A program made the translations under genes and the position numbers. DNA of 32,430 bases from Novosphingobium sp. UBA1948. GTDB taxonomy: Bacteria > Pseudomonadota > Alphaproteobacteria > Sphingomonadales > Sphingomonadaceae. The notes under the pieces were generated by a model, which ran no database searches, was not told where the DNA came from, and saw only the letters and a program-made list of their open reading frames with translations. Below are positions 8,279 to 16,451 of this stretch, one piece after another. Location of the stretch: the NCBI GenBank assembly GCA_002336765.1, contig DDES01000211.1:3665-36094 (forward strand), written 5' to 3'. Positions within the stretch are counted from its first letter, which is position 1, and every line of letters begins with the position of its first letter.

Positions 8279-9195
8279 CAGGCGGTGGCCTGTGCATCCA
8301 GCCCCATCAACCGGGCGGCATTGCCGCTGATCATGGCGCGGATCTGGCTGTCATCATAGCCCAGTTCGATGCAGATGCGGATCACCGAGCGGAAACCTTC
8401 GACTGGCGAGGGATTGTTGATCTGCCCCAGATCCGATCCGAGGATGGTCTGCTCCACCGTGCCCGCCTTGATAAGCCCGTCCAGCGTTTCGGGATCGAAG
8501 AAGCGGAAGCGGGAATCCTCCACGAACATGCAGATACTGTGCTCGATAAAGGTGCCGTCGGCCACCAGTTCGCCAATATCGCGCAGATTGGCATCGATCA
8601 CAAAGGTCGGGTGCTGCACCAGACGGCGGTTCACCCCGCGCGCTTTCGCTTCCTCGAACAGCGGCCAGATCTCGCTGATATGCAGATGGCCTGCCGACAG
8701 CACGGCATCAGCCTGTGCGATCTGGTCGAGGATGAACTTCACCTCGTCCTTGATCCGCCCCATGTCGTCCACCACGGTCAGCATCTGCGGTTGCAGCATT
8801 TCCTTGGTGGTGGGCAGCGAGCGATGGCGATGGTCATGGCGGATATGGTTGCCGGCCGAGAAGGTCGGCATCCACACGATGTTCGCGCCCAATTGCAGGC
8901 CATGCTCCACCGCATAGCGGTTAAGCCCGCCATTGGTGTTGTTGAGCGGCACGCCCGACAGCATGGTGATGCCCAGATCGGCATAGTGCCGCTCCAGCAA
9001 GCGCACCACCGGCGTTACCGAATAATAGTGGTCCTTGAACAGCACCGCCCGCAGTTTGGCCTGCGATGCCTCGCGCAGGGCCTCGATATGATCGATCTCG
9101 CGCGGCATCACCGAAGGGCCGCTGTGGCAGTGCAGGTCAATCGCCCCCACCAGCAGGGCGTCGATCCGCGCTTCAAGGTCTGTCGTGTCATTCAT
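8278..9195 (-). CDS. DUF6282 family amidohydrolase-like protein
   Basis: A 305-residue protein resembling metal-dependent hydrolases of the amidohydrolase superfamily, best placed in DUF6282. The N-terminal metal motif is DLHCHSGPSVMPR (His22, His24). Further candidate ligands are His56 in KDHYYS, a His-rich HIRHDHRHR segment near 117-125, His in SAGHLHISE and QHP, and Asp in ILGSDLGQ. I place the start at ATG 9195, 37 bases after the TonB receptor stop; any longer reading overlaps the receptor gene. The stop shares a base with the aldolase start, so these two are co-translated. It may open a lactone or hydrolyse an ester or amide before the aldolase step. The reaction is not known. Confidence 0.72.
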   Translation of the reverse strand: MNDTTDLEARIDALLVGAIDLHCHSGPSVMPREIDHIEALREASQAKLRAVLFKDHYYSVTPVVRLLERHYADLGITMLSGVPLNNTNGGLNRYAVEHGLQLGANIVWMPTFSAGNHIRHDHRHRSLPTTKEMLQPQMLTVVDDMGRIKDEVKFILDQIAQADAVLSAGHLHISEIWPLFEEAKARGVNRRLVQHPTFVIDANLRDIGELVADGTFIEHSICMFVEDSRFRFFDPETLDGLIKAGTVEQTILGSDLGQINNPSPVEGFRSVIRICIELGYDDSQIRAMISGNAARLMGLDAQATA

Positions 9196-9232
9196 GGAAT
9201 GTATCCTCAGGCTCGTGCCTTGCAGGGCCGGT

Positions 9233-11464
9233 TCAGAAGCGCAGGTTGAAGCGGGCGCCAAACGTGCGGGGCGGACGCAACTGGTAGCCCTGCACATTGG
9301 CGGCGTGGGTGGCGTTGCTCTTGATCGTCGCGTCGCCCAGATTGTTGACATAGGCGCCCAGATCCCACGCGCCACCGGCGGGTTTGTAGGTGGCGGTCAG
9401 ATCATGCTGCCACACGGCCTTCTGCACATCGTCGGGCAGATAGTTGAAGCCCGTGACCGTCGCGGTCTGGAAATGGGCACGCCAGCCAAAGGTGATACCC
9501 GCGCCCGAGCCAAACTCGACCGTATGGTCGGCGGTGAGGTTGAGCGACCACTCGGGCGCCTGAGGCGGACGCTGGCCGCTGCAATCCACGCGCAATTGCG
9601 GGGCCGCGCCGCTGGTCTGGCACAGGAAGCCGGGCTGGACCGGAATCGACTGCACATAGGTCAGGCTGTTGAACACCGCATCGAGATATTCGATCTGCGC
9701 GCCCAGACTGGTCAGACGGGTCGGCTGGTATTGCAGATCGACCTGCAACCCTTTGCTGGTGGTCTTGCCCGCGTTGTAGGTCGGGAAGATCGTTGCCCCC
9801 TGACTGTCGAGCGTGAACAGGCTGACTTGCTGCCCCGTCAGACGCCAGTGGAAGGCTTCGACATTGAACAGCAGCTTGTTGTCGAACAGGCGGGTCTTGG
9901 CGCCCAGCGTGAAGGCGGTGATCCTCTCGGGTTCGACCGTGTTGCTGTCGGTGGGCAGCACGACATGGCTAAAATAGAAGCCACCCGCGTGGAAGCCTGT
10001 TGCCGCCGTGCCATAGACCATGATGCGCGGGGCAACATCATACTGGAAACCCGCGCGCCAGTTGGTGGCGTTCCACGAGCGGTTGCCCGCCAGCGGGATT
10101 TGCGATCCACCGACCAGATCGGTCTGGCCACCGCTGGCTTCCTTGGTGTCATGCGTATAGCGGATCCCGCCCAGCAAGCGCAGACCGTCGGTCAACCGCA
10201 GCGTGGCATCGGCAAAGATGGCTGCGCTTTTGCTGATCTGGCGGTAATGCGCGATCGAGCCGGTCTGGTTGAAATTATCGTAGATATAGCCGGCATCGAC
10301 ATCATCCTTGGCCAGAAAGCCGCCGAGAATCCATGTCAGCTTGCCGCCCGCCCGCGAGGTGAGGCGCGTTTCCAGCGAATATTGATTGTCGCGCTCGGCA
10401 ATGTTGAGCGCAAAGGCGTTGACCGCGTAATAGTCAAGATCGGCGTGGCGCCATGCGGGCTGAACGGTCAGCGTGCCGATGGGCGTATCCACATCGACCA
10501 CCGCGTGGAGCCCGTAGAAGTTGTTGTTGAAGTGCAGATTGGGCGCCTGATAGGGCCGCCCGCGGTTGCGCGCCGAGAAATAGAGCTGGCCACGCGGCGA
10601 GAGATAGCCGACGCGGTCTTCGGCGGTGATCTTCGGCGTGCCTGCGGCATAGCCAGCGAATGTCGACTGGTCGACCAGCGCATAGCCGCCGCCCAACTGG
10701 CCCTGGAAGCTGTAGTCGGCCGCAACCTTGATGCGGATTCCCGCATTGGGCTCGGCATAGAATTGCAGACGCGCCGAGCGGGCTTTGTCATCCTGTTCGC
10801 CATCGTTGAGATAGCCATCGTGCTGCGCGGTCTGGAAGGCGGCGCGCAGCGCGGCCTTTTCGCCCACCGCCAGATTCAGCGTTCCGCGCGTGTCGACCTC
10901 GTTGTAATTGCCAACGGTCACGCCAAGACTGCCCGAATTGTCGCCCAGTTTCGGCGCGATGGGCACAAAACCGATCGCGCCGCCGGTGGCGTTGCGGCCA
11001 TAGAGCGTGCCCTGCGGACCACGCAGCACCTCAACGCGGGCCAGATCATAGAACTGGCCATTGCCCTGATATTGCCGGAACAGCGGCACGCCATCATAGG
11101 ACAGCGAAACCGCCGGATCGTTGAGCGAGGTGCCGCTCAGCGAGCCGACACCGCGCATGAAATAGAGCGGGGTCGCCCCTGCCGCCTGCACGATCTGCAC
11201 GGCGGGGACAATGCGCGAGAGACCTGTCATGGTGGTGATGTTGGCGTTCTGCACCGTGGCGGTGGACACCACATCGATGGCGATCGGCGTGCGCTGGGCG
11301 CTTTCCGTCCGCTTTTGCGCGGTCACGATGATTTCGCCCGCAATCGGCGCGCTGTCACCGGCCTGCGTGGTCTGGGTTTGGGCCTGCGCGGCACCCGACA
11401 TTAATGCTGAAAGTGTAAGAGTAACTGCCAGCACCGAAAGGCTGGATCCACCGATATGCCTCAT
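9233..11464 (-). CDS. TonB-dependent outer-membrane receptor
   Basis: A 743-residue receptor. A signal peptide ends at AQAQ (about residue 29). The TonB-box region EIIVTAQKRTES follows, then a plug domain with the conserved VEVLRGPQGTLYGRNATGGA, and a 22-strand-type barrel ending in the terminal aromatic FNLRF. This VTAQKR subfamily is expanded in sphingomonads and is often linked to uptake of plant or aromatic compounds rather than iron. GGGAGAG lies five bases before ATG 11464. It is the first gene of the operon that runs to 4723, with a divergent LysR gene upstream, suggesting substrate-inducible expression. Confidence 0.93.
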   Translation of the reverse strand: MRHIGGSSLSVLAVTLTLSALMSGAAQAQTQTTQAGDSAPIAGEIIVTAQKRTESAQRTPIAIDVVSTATVQNANITTMTGLSRIVPAVQIVQAAGATPLYFMRGVGSLSGTSLNDPAVSLSYDGVPLFRQYQGNGQFYDLARVEVLRGPQGTLYGRNATGGAIGFVPIAPKLGDNSGSLGVTVGNYNEVDTRGTLNLAVGEKAALRAAFQTAQHDGYLNDGEQDDKARSARLQFYAEPNAGIRIKVAADYSFQGQLGGGYALVDQSTFAGYAAGTPKITAEDRVGYLSPRGQLYFSARNRGRPYQAPNLHFNNNFYGLHAVVDVDTPIGTLTVQPAWRHADLDYYAVNAFALNIAERDNQYSLETRLTSRAGGKLTWILGGFLAKDDVDAGYIYDNFNQTGSIAHYRQISKSAAIFADATLRLTDGLRLLGGIRYTHDTKEASGGQTDLVGGSQIPLAGNRSWNATNWRAGFQYDVAPRIMVYGTAATGFHAGGFYFSHVVLPTDSNTVEPERITAFTLGAKTRLFDNKLLFNVEAFHWRLTGQQVSLFTLDSQGATIFPTYNAGKTTSKGLQVDLQYQPTRLTSLGAQIEYLDAVFNSLTYVQSIPVQPGFLCQTSGAAPQLRVDCSGQRPPQAPEWSLNLTADHTVEFGSGAGITFGWRAHFQTATVTGFNYLPDDVQKAVWQHDLTATYKPAGGAWDLGAYVNNLGDATIKSNATHAANVQGYQLRPPRTFGARFNLRF

Positions 11465-11581
11465 GCGTCTCTCCCAAGATGCGCTTCAAAGAACGCCTGC
11501 TTCATATTTTCGCGGCGTCGTCGGAGAGGTCCTAGCGGCATATCCCGTTTCACACTATCGGGCGCCCGCGTTTGGCTGTAG

Positions 11582-11594
11582 TGCAGATTCTGCA
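11582..11594. promoter_or_regulatory. Candidate LysR-type operator (T-N11-A dyad)
   Basis: TGCAGATTCTGCA: six-base arms TGCAGA/TCTGCA around one base, exactly the T-N11-A form with dyad symmetry bound by LysR-type regulators. It sits 18 bases before the regulator's GTG and 118 bases before the receptor ATG, in the divergent control region. The ligand-responsive regulator probably represses its own gene here and activates the operon. Confidence 0.55.
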
Positions 11595-11612
11595 ATAATA
11601 GGGAGATGGATC

Positions 11613-12551
11613 GTGCGCCCGAACCAATTGTCCGACATCCAGTATGACGCGCTGGAATTGTTCGAACGGGTGGCGCGCTCGGGCAGTATCGCGGCTGCGG
11701 CGCGGGGGTTGGGCATTTCCGCCTCCACCGCCACGCGCAAATTGCTGGCGCTGGAAAAGGCCCTCAACGCGCGGCTGTTCAAGCGCACCACGCGCAGCCT
11801 CAGCCTGACCGAAGCGGGGAGTCTGGCTCTGGCATGGGCACAAAGCTCGCTCATCGCGCTGGAAGAAACGGCGGATGATCTGGCGGCGGTGACCGGCGCG
11901 CCCTCGGGTCGCATCCGGCTGGCCGCGCCCCATTTCGGCATGAACACCTATCTGCCGCCCGTGCTATCCAGCTTTTCGCGCGCCTATCCCCGGATCAATC
12001 TCGAGATCGTGACCACCGACGATCTGGTCAATCCCGCCACCGACGGCTTCGACATCGTCATCCGCTATGGCACCCTGCCCGATAGCCGCAACGTGGCGGT
12101 GCGGCTGACCGAATTCGAGCGGATTGTCTGCGCATCCCCCGATTATCTGGCGGAATATGGTGTCCCGACAAGGCTGGAGGATCTCGCGGTGCACCAATGT
12201 ATCGTGCATCAGGGGCATGACGAAACGCGCTGGTCCTTCGAGCGCGACGGACAATTGCTGCACCAACCCATTCTCCCGCGCATCCGCACCGACAATGCCT
12301 TCTCGATCGAGATGTTTGCCGTGGAGGGCGCAGGGATCGCGCGGTTGCCAACGATCACCGTGCGCCGCAATCTGGGCTGCGGTCGCCTTGTGCGCCTGCT
12401 GGAGGATTACCAGTGCGTGGAACCGTCCGGAGACCGCTCCAGCATCTGGGTTCTGCATAGCGGGCAGGATTTACCTTATCGCGTGCGCATTTTCATGGAC
12501 CATCTCAAGGCGCGGATTCCGCTCGCCCGACAAGCTATCTACGATGCCTGA
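11613..12551 (+). CDS. LysR-family transcriptional regulator
   Basis: A 312-residue LysR regulator. The N-terminal winged HTH (about residues 9-69) contains SIAAAARGLGISASTATRKL and ends LSLTEAG. The effector-binding domain (about 90-300) includes RIRLAAPHFG, FDIVIRYGTLPD and VEGAGIARLP, as in LysR proteins of the CrgA/DmlR-like group. I chose GTG 11613, with GGGAGA about seven bases ahead; longer in-frame readings run into the divergent promoter and lack HTH homology. It is divergent from the TonB-receptor operon and is the obvious candidate for its controller. The 3' end abuts an IS6 relic on the other strand, but its length is normal for the family. Confidence 0.9.
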   Translation: MRPNQLSDIQYDALELFERVARSGSIAAAARGLGISASTATRKLLALEKALNARLFKRTTRSLSLTEAGSLALAWAQSSLIALEETADDLAAVTGAPSGRIRLAAPHFGMNTYLPPVLSSFSRAYPRINLEIVTTDDLVNPATDGFDIVIRYGTLPDSRNVAVRLTEFERIVCASPDYLAEYGVPTRLEDLAVHQCIVHQGHDETRWSFERDGQLLHQPILPRIRTDNAFSIEMFAVEGAGIARLPTITVRRNLGCGRLVRLLEDYQCVEPSGDRSSIWVLHSGQDLPYRVRIFMDHLKARIPLARQAIYDA

Positions 12552-12789
12552 GGGCGCGGCCGGAATTGGGCCAGCGCGAAACACTCGCCGCCCCCGCCGT
12601 ATTCCGGGCTTGGAAGAACCGCACCGTCTCATGGCCAATGTCGATCCCGCGCCCGAACAGCAGGCCTTTCACATTGCGCGACGACAACGGCAACCGGATG
12701 TCCATCATCACAACCAGACGGATGATCTCGGGTGATGAGTTGAAATAGCGAAACGGGTTGGAGATGGGCTTCGTCAGCCCAATGTGCAC
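12541..12789 (-). pseudogene. IS6-family transposase relic, N-terminal part (copy 1)
   Basis: A decayed transposase N-terminus. GLTKPISNPFRYFNSSPEII followed by RLPLSSRNVKGLLFGRGID matches the start of IS6-family transposases, including the usual FPLSLRNVEDLLFERGID stretch. After VRFF the WWNRFGP segment is lost and only scattered similarity remains (SVSRW, ALRHRR). The DDE catalytic domain is absent. It ends inside the last bases of the LysR gene. Two further related relics occur in this window. Confidence 0.7.
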
Positions 12790-12799
12790 CAGCGTATCA

Positions 12800-12836
12800 G
12801 GCGGAGCATCGCTGATGCCTTGCAGGATGCTCCGCC
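12800..12836. terminator. Inverted repeat, possible terminator
   Basis: GGCGGAGCATC and GATGCTCCGCC form a perfect 11-base stem with a 15-base loop. It lies 15 bases beyond the stop of the minus-strand LuxR-type gene. There is no T-run, so it may stop transcription only weakly, or act as a processing or mobile palindrome. Confidence 0.45.
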
Positions 12837-12851
12837 CTCATGCCCTCAGAG

Positions 12852-13673
12852 TCAGCTTATCCGCTTGAAATGGGTCGTTTCCAACTTGGGAAGGCTGCTA
12901 CCGGCCCACACAATGGTCTCTGTCATGGATTTTCGATCCTTGGCGACGGTGTAGATTCTGGTGGACACCGGCGAACCGTTCTTTCCCAAGGTCATTACCA
13001 GCGTGTTCGGCGCAGGCTGGCGCAGAGCAACCGTGTCGATGAACTCCATGTTACCCGTAACGGGCTGCGGGTCACCGTCAATTGCCGCCGTTGATTCGGC
13101 ATGCTGGCGCGCGCCGTCGGGAGCAATGATTTCGACCGACGTGGTCCACTTCCGGTCCGGCGATGCGCGGAAGGTCATGGTGACACGCATGGGCCGTTCC
13201 GTTGCGGGAATGCGCGAGACATCCAGCGTCCATTTTCCGGCCAGCGGCGGTTGTTGGGCGACAGCCTGCGCAGTTTGGGGAGCCGCCGCCTGATGCGTGG
13301 ACATCGCTGCCGAGACGATGAGGCCAATGGCGGTTACGGGCATGGCAATAAGCATGATGATCGTTCCTTTCGATCGTTTGGGCCCGGTGCTTGCGGGCTG
13401 CATCATGCTGTTGTGGGTGGTTGCCGCCGATGGAAGATCGATATTTTTGTCCCAAATTTTTTGGGCGGCCAACAAGCGGGCCAATTCACGGCTGCTGCCA
13501 ATTCCAGTCTTGCGGCGGGCATCGCGCAAGCGCTCGTTGATCGAGGTTTCGGAGCGCCCAAGACGCACCGCAATGGTTTTGGCTGTATGGCCTGCCGCCA
13601 GCAACCCAAGAATTTCGAGTTCCTGATCGGTAAGCCCTGCAAAGAGGCGAGATCTCTGTTCCGGCGCGGACAT
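12852..13673 (-). CDS. LuxR-type HTH protein with membrane segment and exported C-terminal domain
   Basis: A 273-residue one-piece protein. Residues 12-70 form a LuxR/GerE-type HTH (LTDQELEILGLLAAGHTAKT, then RLGRSETSINERLRDARRK). A single hydrophobic segment lies at about 103-123 (MLIAMPVTAIGLIVSAAM). Residues 145-273 form a beta-rich domain beginning LAGKWTLDVSRIP that looks lipocalin-like. The predicted topology puts DNA binding in the cytoplasm and a possible ligand domain in the periplasm. It would then be a membrane-tethered one-component regulator like CadC or ToxR but with a LuxR HTH. No receiver or autoinducer domain is seen. It starts at ATG 13673. Its targets are unknown; nearby genes of the exported-protein island are candidates. 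Confidence 0.8.
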   Translation of the reverse strand: MSAPEQRSRLFAGLTDQELEILGLLAAGHTAKTIAVRLGRSETSINERLRDARRKTGIGSSRELARLLAAQKIWDKNIDLPSAATTHNSMMQPASTGPKRSKGTIIMLIAMPVTAIGLIVSAAMSTHQAAAPQTAQAVAQQPPLAGKWTLDVSRIPATERPMRVTMTFRASPDRKWTTSVEIIAPDGARQHAESTAAIDGDPQPVTGNMEFIDTVALRQPAPNTLVMTLGKNGSPVSTRIYTVAKDRKSMTETIVWAGSSLPKLETTHFKRIS

Positions 13674-13789
13674 GCCCTGTGCTCACCACAGGCGCGATAA
13701 GAGGTCTAGCCAATTTTTTTGGGGGCCAACCTGTGCTGCATTTTTCCGGCTTGCGGCACGCCACTCCAGGCAGCGTTGGTTATAGAGCC

Positions 13790-14250
13790 CGCCTTCGGAT
13801 AGTGCCATCATCATGAAAAGCCTGTTGGGCAGAAGATGCGTGCGCCGACATGAATTCGGCAGCGACGTCGGCCTCAGAAACAACTGCCTGACCCGCTCCC
13901 GTCGTCGGAATGGCAAGCGCGAGTTTTCGCCTAGCTAACCTGCAACCCATCGACGGGCCAGCGCCAGCAGCCGACCCCACACGTTCGTGACACTCGCCGG
14001 CGGCGCATATCGCCCCCGAACATCGGCGCGAACCGGTTCCACCTTACCGCACCGCCCCGTGGCAAATGTCGATGTCGCGCCCGAGCAGCGGATCGGCCAC
14101 GTAGTGTAAAGACAACGGGAACCGGATGTGCATCGTCACGACAAGCCTGATGAACTCGGGACGTGAAGCGAAATAGCCAGACGGGTTGGCTGGACAGCGC
14201 ATTCAGCAACTCTATCTGCCAGCTACTCCGCCCGCAATTTGCTCTGGCCA
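13790..14250 (-). pseudogene. IS6-family transposase relic with internal deletion and frameshifts (copy 2)
   Basis: Reading on the minus strand across three frames gives NPSGYFASRPEFIRLVVTMH, HIRFPLSLHYVADPLLGRDI, then after a frameshift VRWNRFAPMFGGDMRRRRVS. A jump follows to ENSRLPFRRRER, the C-terminal motif of IS6 transposases, and then a faint EFMSAHAS (compare KFASVHAS). The central catalytic domain is deleted, so it is inactive. At its high-coordinate end, CGCAATTTGCTCTGGCCA resembles the sequence at the outer end of copy 3, probably the decayed terminal repeat. Confidence 0.65.
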
Positions 14251-14515
14251 TGCCATTTCGGGAACTCCCGATAGCGCCTTGATGGCATGCCCTCGCCCCT
14301 TCGGCCACAAGCGCCACGCCGGTCGATGACCGACAGGCATCTGCGATAGCCGCCTATCCCAAGGTTTAGAAAGGATTCCTGCCGCTGCGTCGTCCCCGAC
14401 CTGACAGCGTACCGGTTCACATGCCGGTATAGGCCCGCCATCCCGTTGCGATAAAATGCCATGCAGCACGCAGCAAGCACCGCGCACACTATCGAGCAGA
14501 CAAGGACCACCCTCG

Positions 14516-14944
14516 GTGAAAATCCCTCCCAACCGAACTCCCGTCAGCCCTTTGGACCTGTCGCAATCCGCTAACAAGGCCCACGCCAGAGCTACCCCCA
14601 CCAAGACCTTGCCCGCCACCGAAGGCACGCGCGAAAACCCGATATCCACCAATTTTGCCAGTATGTCGCGCGACCAGCTCTACGCATGGATCAACGACCG
14701 GATCAAATCGGGCGAGCTCTCGGTGGCAGACAGCTCGGGCCTGTTGGGCCTGACCGGTCGGGGCACGGTGGATGGCCGTTCGATTGCCGACAACGGGCGC
14801 GAGGTGGTGAATTTCTTCCAGATCGCGGATCAGGGTATCAGTGCGGCCCGACAGCGTCAGGACGAGGCCTCGGCCCGTTTCCTGCAATCGACGATCGATG
14901 TCATGCGCCGGTTCCAGTCCCGCGATGCGGGGCGCATGGTGTGA
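14516..14944 (+). CDS. Hypothetical protein, first gene of three-gene operon
   Basis: A 142-residue protein if started at GTG 14516, with AAGGA about ten bases ahead; an in-frame ATG at 14456 would add 20 residues and cannot be excluded. There is no signal peptide or membrane segment. The first 50 residues are proline/threonine-rich and look disordered. The rest is a helical module including QLYAWINDRIKSGELSVADS and VVNFFQIADQGISAARQRQD and ending in IDVMRRFQS. I do not recognise the family. The stop overlaps the next gene's GTG start, so it is translationally coupled to an exported protein. Confidence 0.65.
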   Translation: MKIPPNRTPVSPLDLSQSANKAHARATPTKTLPATEGTRENPISTNFASMSRDQLYAWINDRIKSGELSVADSSGLLGLTGRGTVDGRSIADNGREVVNFFQIADQGISAARQRQDEASARFLQSTIDVMRRFQSRDAGRMV

Positions 14945-15726
14945 GGTTTCGCTCGCCGCAAACCGGCCTTGCCGCGCTGGCTTGTGGCGCGATCCTGCTG
15001 GCACTGGCCAATCCTCTGGCCGCTGGGCGCCCTTCTTCCTCACTGGCCTCCGCCATCCTGTGGCCCCCTGAGGGTCGCCTGCGGATGCTGGCCCCCAAGC
15101 AGCAGGTCGCTCTGGCGCTGGATGCCGTTTTCGGCGCGGGCAAACCCCGCCAATGGTCCGATGGCGAGGTGACACTCGTCTTTGGCGAGGGGCAGGTCGT
15201 CTGGACCGGCTTCGGGCCTGTGCTGGTTGCAAAAGCCAAAGACAGGGACGCCTCGCCCACCGGTTCGGGCGCGCTGGGCCTCTTCTATCTCAGAGTGGAC
15301 AGGCAAGGCACCTTTCGCCTGAGCGCCCAGTGGCCCGACGCCGTAGCGGGCAGCATCATGGGCGTCGCGCCCGAATGGAACCTGCGCCACGATCTGGCCG
15401 AACATCCGGTGATCGAGGCGCGCGCGGGCGGCGTGTGGCAGGGTTATGCCTGTTCGACCACGACACTGGTGGAACTGACACCATCCGGCCCGCGCCAGCG
15501 GGCCACCTTTCCCTCGGCCTATGACAGTTCGGCCGCCGCCACCCGCAATGGCGACCACGCCCATTACAACGGCACCATCACCCATGCGGTGAGGAACCTG
15601 TCTTTCGATCTGCGGATCACTGGCACCAACAGCTTCACCCAGCATTTCCTGCGCCGTGGCGAGACCTATATCCGCGTGCCCGAGGCTTACGAAACCCTCG
15701 AGGAAAGCGCGCTGCCAACATGCTGA
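14941..15726 (+). CDS. Hypothetical exported protein
   Basis: A 261-residue protein starting at GTG 14941 in a GTGA overlap with the preceding gene. A basic N-terminus followed by LAALACGAILLALANPLAAG is a signal peptide. The mature part contains VALALDAVFGAGKPRQWSD, a Gly/Ser linker near residue 105, LGLFYLRVDRQGTFRLSAQW and a C-terminal part with two cysteines (GYACSTTT and the terminal Cys) that could pair in the periplasm. No family is recognised. It is second in a plus-strand operon followed 22 bases later by another exported protein. Confidence 0.7.
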   Translation: MRFRSPQTGLAALACGAILLALANPLAAGRPSSSLASAILWPPEGRLRMLAPKQQVALALDAVFGAGKPRQWSDGEVTLVFGEGQVVWTGFGPVLVAKAKDRDASPTGSGALGLFYLRVDRQGTFRLSAQWPDAVAGSIMGVAPEWNLRHDLAEHPVIEARAGGVWQGYACSTTTLVELTPSGPRQRATFPSAYDSSAAATRNGDHAHYNGTITHAVRNLSFDLRITGTNSFTQHFLRRGETYIRVPEAYETLEESALPTC

Positions 15727-15748
15727 CACGGTTCGACGGAGATGGCAC

Positions 15749-16450
15749 ATGAACCTTCTGCTGCTCGCCCTAGCGGGCACGTCCCTGCCGCTTCCGGCGA
15801 TGGACGGCACTCGCCTGCTGCCCGGCACCGCCTGCTATGCGCTGATGGCGGGCGACAGGAAGCTGGGGACCACGGTGCAATCCATCACTGCATCGCGCGA
15901 GGGCGACAGGCCGGTGTGGGATATCGTGGTCCACCAGCGCCTGACCGGCGGCGCTTTCGATATGCGCGACCATTTCGTGCTGGATCGCACCACCCTGCGC
16001 CCGCTGCGCATGGACAGTCGCCGCGGCACGGATCGCAACGCGCGGGGTTGGCACCGTGTCGCCCTCGTCTATGACCATGACCGCATCACCGGCACACGCG
16101 AAACGGCGGCAGGCATCAGCGCCATCAATGTGCCGCTGGAGGGGCCGGTGTGGGACGGCAATCTCTGGGGCATCACCTTCGCCGCGCTCCCCTTGCGGGC
16201 AGGAGGTCGCTATGCGCTTCCTTACTGGACCTATGACAAGGGCTTTGGCACGTTCATTGTCAGGGTGATCGGCAAGGAAACGGTCGCCACGCCTGCCGGA
16301 AGCAAGGCGGCGTGGATTGTGGAAGCGGGCAGCGATCCGACCCGCCTCATGCGCTATACGATCGCCCGGCGCCCGAGACAGGAAATCGGCTATGCGGCGG
16401 GCACCAACGGCCAATGGCTCGACCTGCCCACCGCCTGCCCCGCCGACTGA
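15749..16450 (+). CDS. Hypothetical exported protein, DUF3108-like
   Basis: A 233-residue protein with a short hydrophobic leader (MNLLLLALAGTSLPLPA). GGAG lies seven bases before ATG 15749. The mature domain is beta-rich: LGTTVQSITASREGDRPVWD, HFVLDRTTLRPLRMDSRRGT, LPYWTYDKGFGTFIVRVIGK and a final block with WIVEAGSDPTRLMRYTI. This order of strands resembles DUF3108-type periplasmic proteins, which are thought to bind or carry lipid- or sugar-like ligands; the assignment is tentative. It ends one base from the convergent gene on the other strand. Confidence 0.7.
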   Translation: MNLLLLALAGTSLPLPAMDGTRLLPGTACYALMAGDRKLGTTVQSITASREGDRPVWDIVVHQRLTGGAFDMRDHFVLDRTTLRPLRMDSRRGTDRNARGWHRVALVYDHDRITGTRETAAGISAINVPLEGPVWDGNLWGITFAALPLRAGGRYALPYWTYDKGFGTFIVRVIGKETVATPAGSKAAWIVEAGSDPTRLMRYTIARRPRQEIGYAAGTNGQWLDLPTACPAD

Positions 16451-16451
16451 C

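Noticed and set aside
9185..11404. Very long open frame on the plus strand opposite the TonB receptor
   Set aside because: Antisense frame of a GC-rich gene; the product is Arg/Gly/His-rich with no family motif, while the minus strand gives a complete receptor with signal peptide and terminal Phe.
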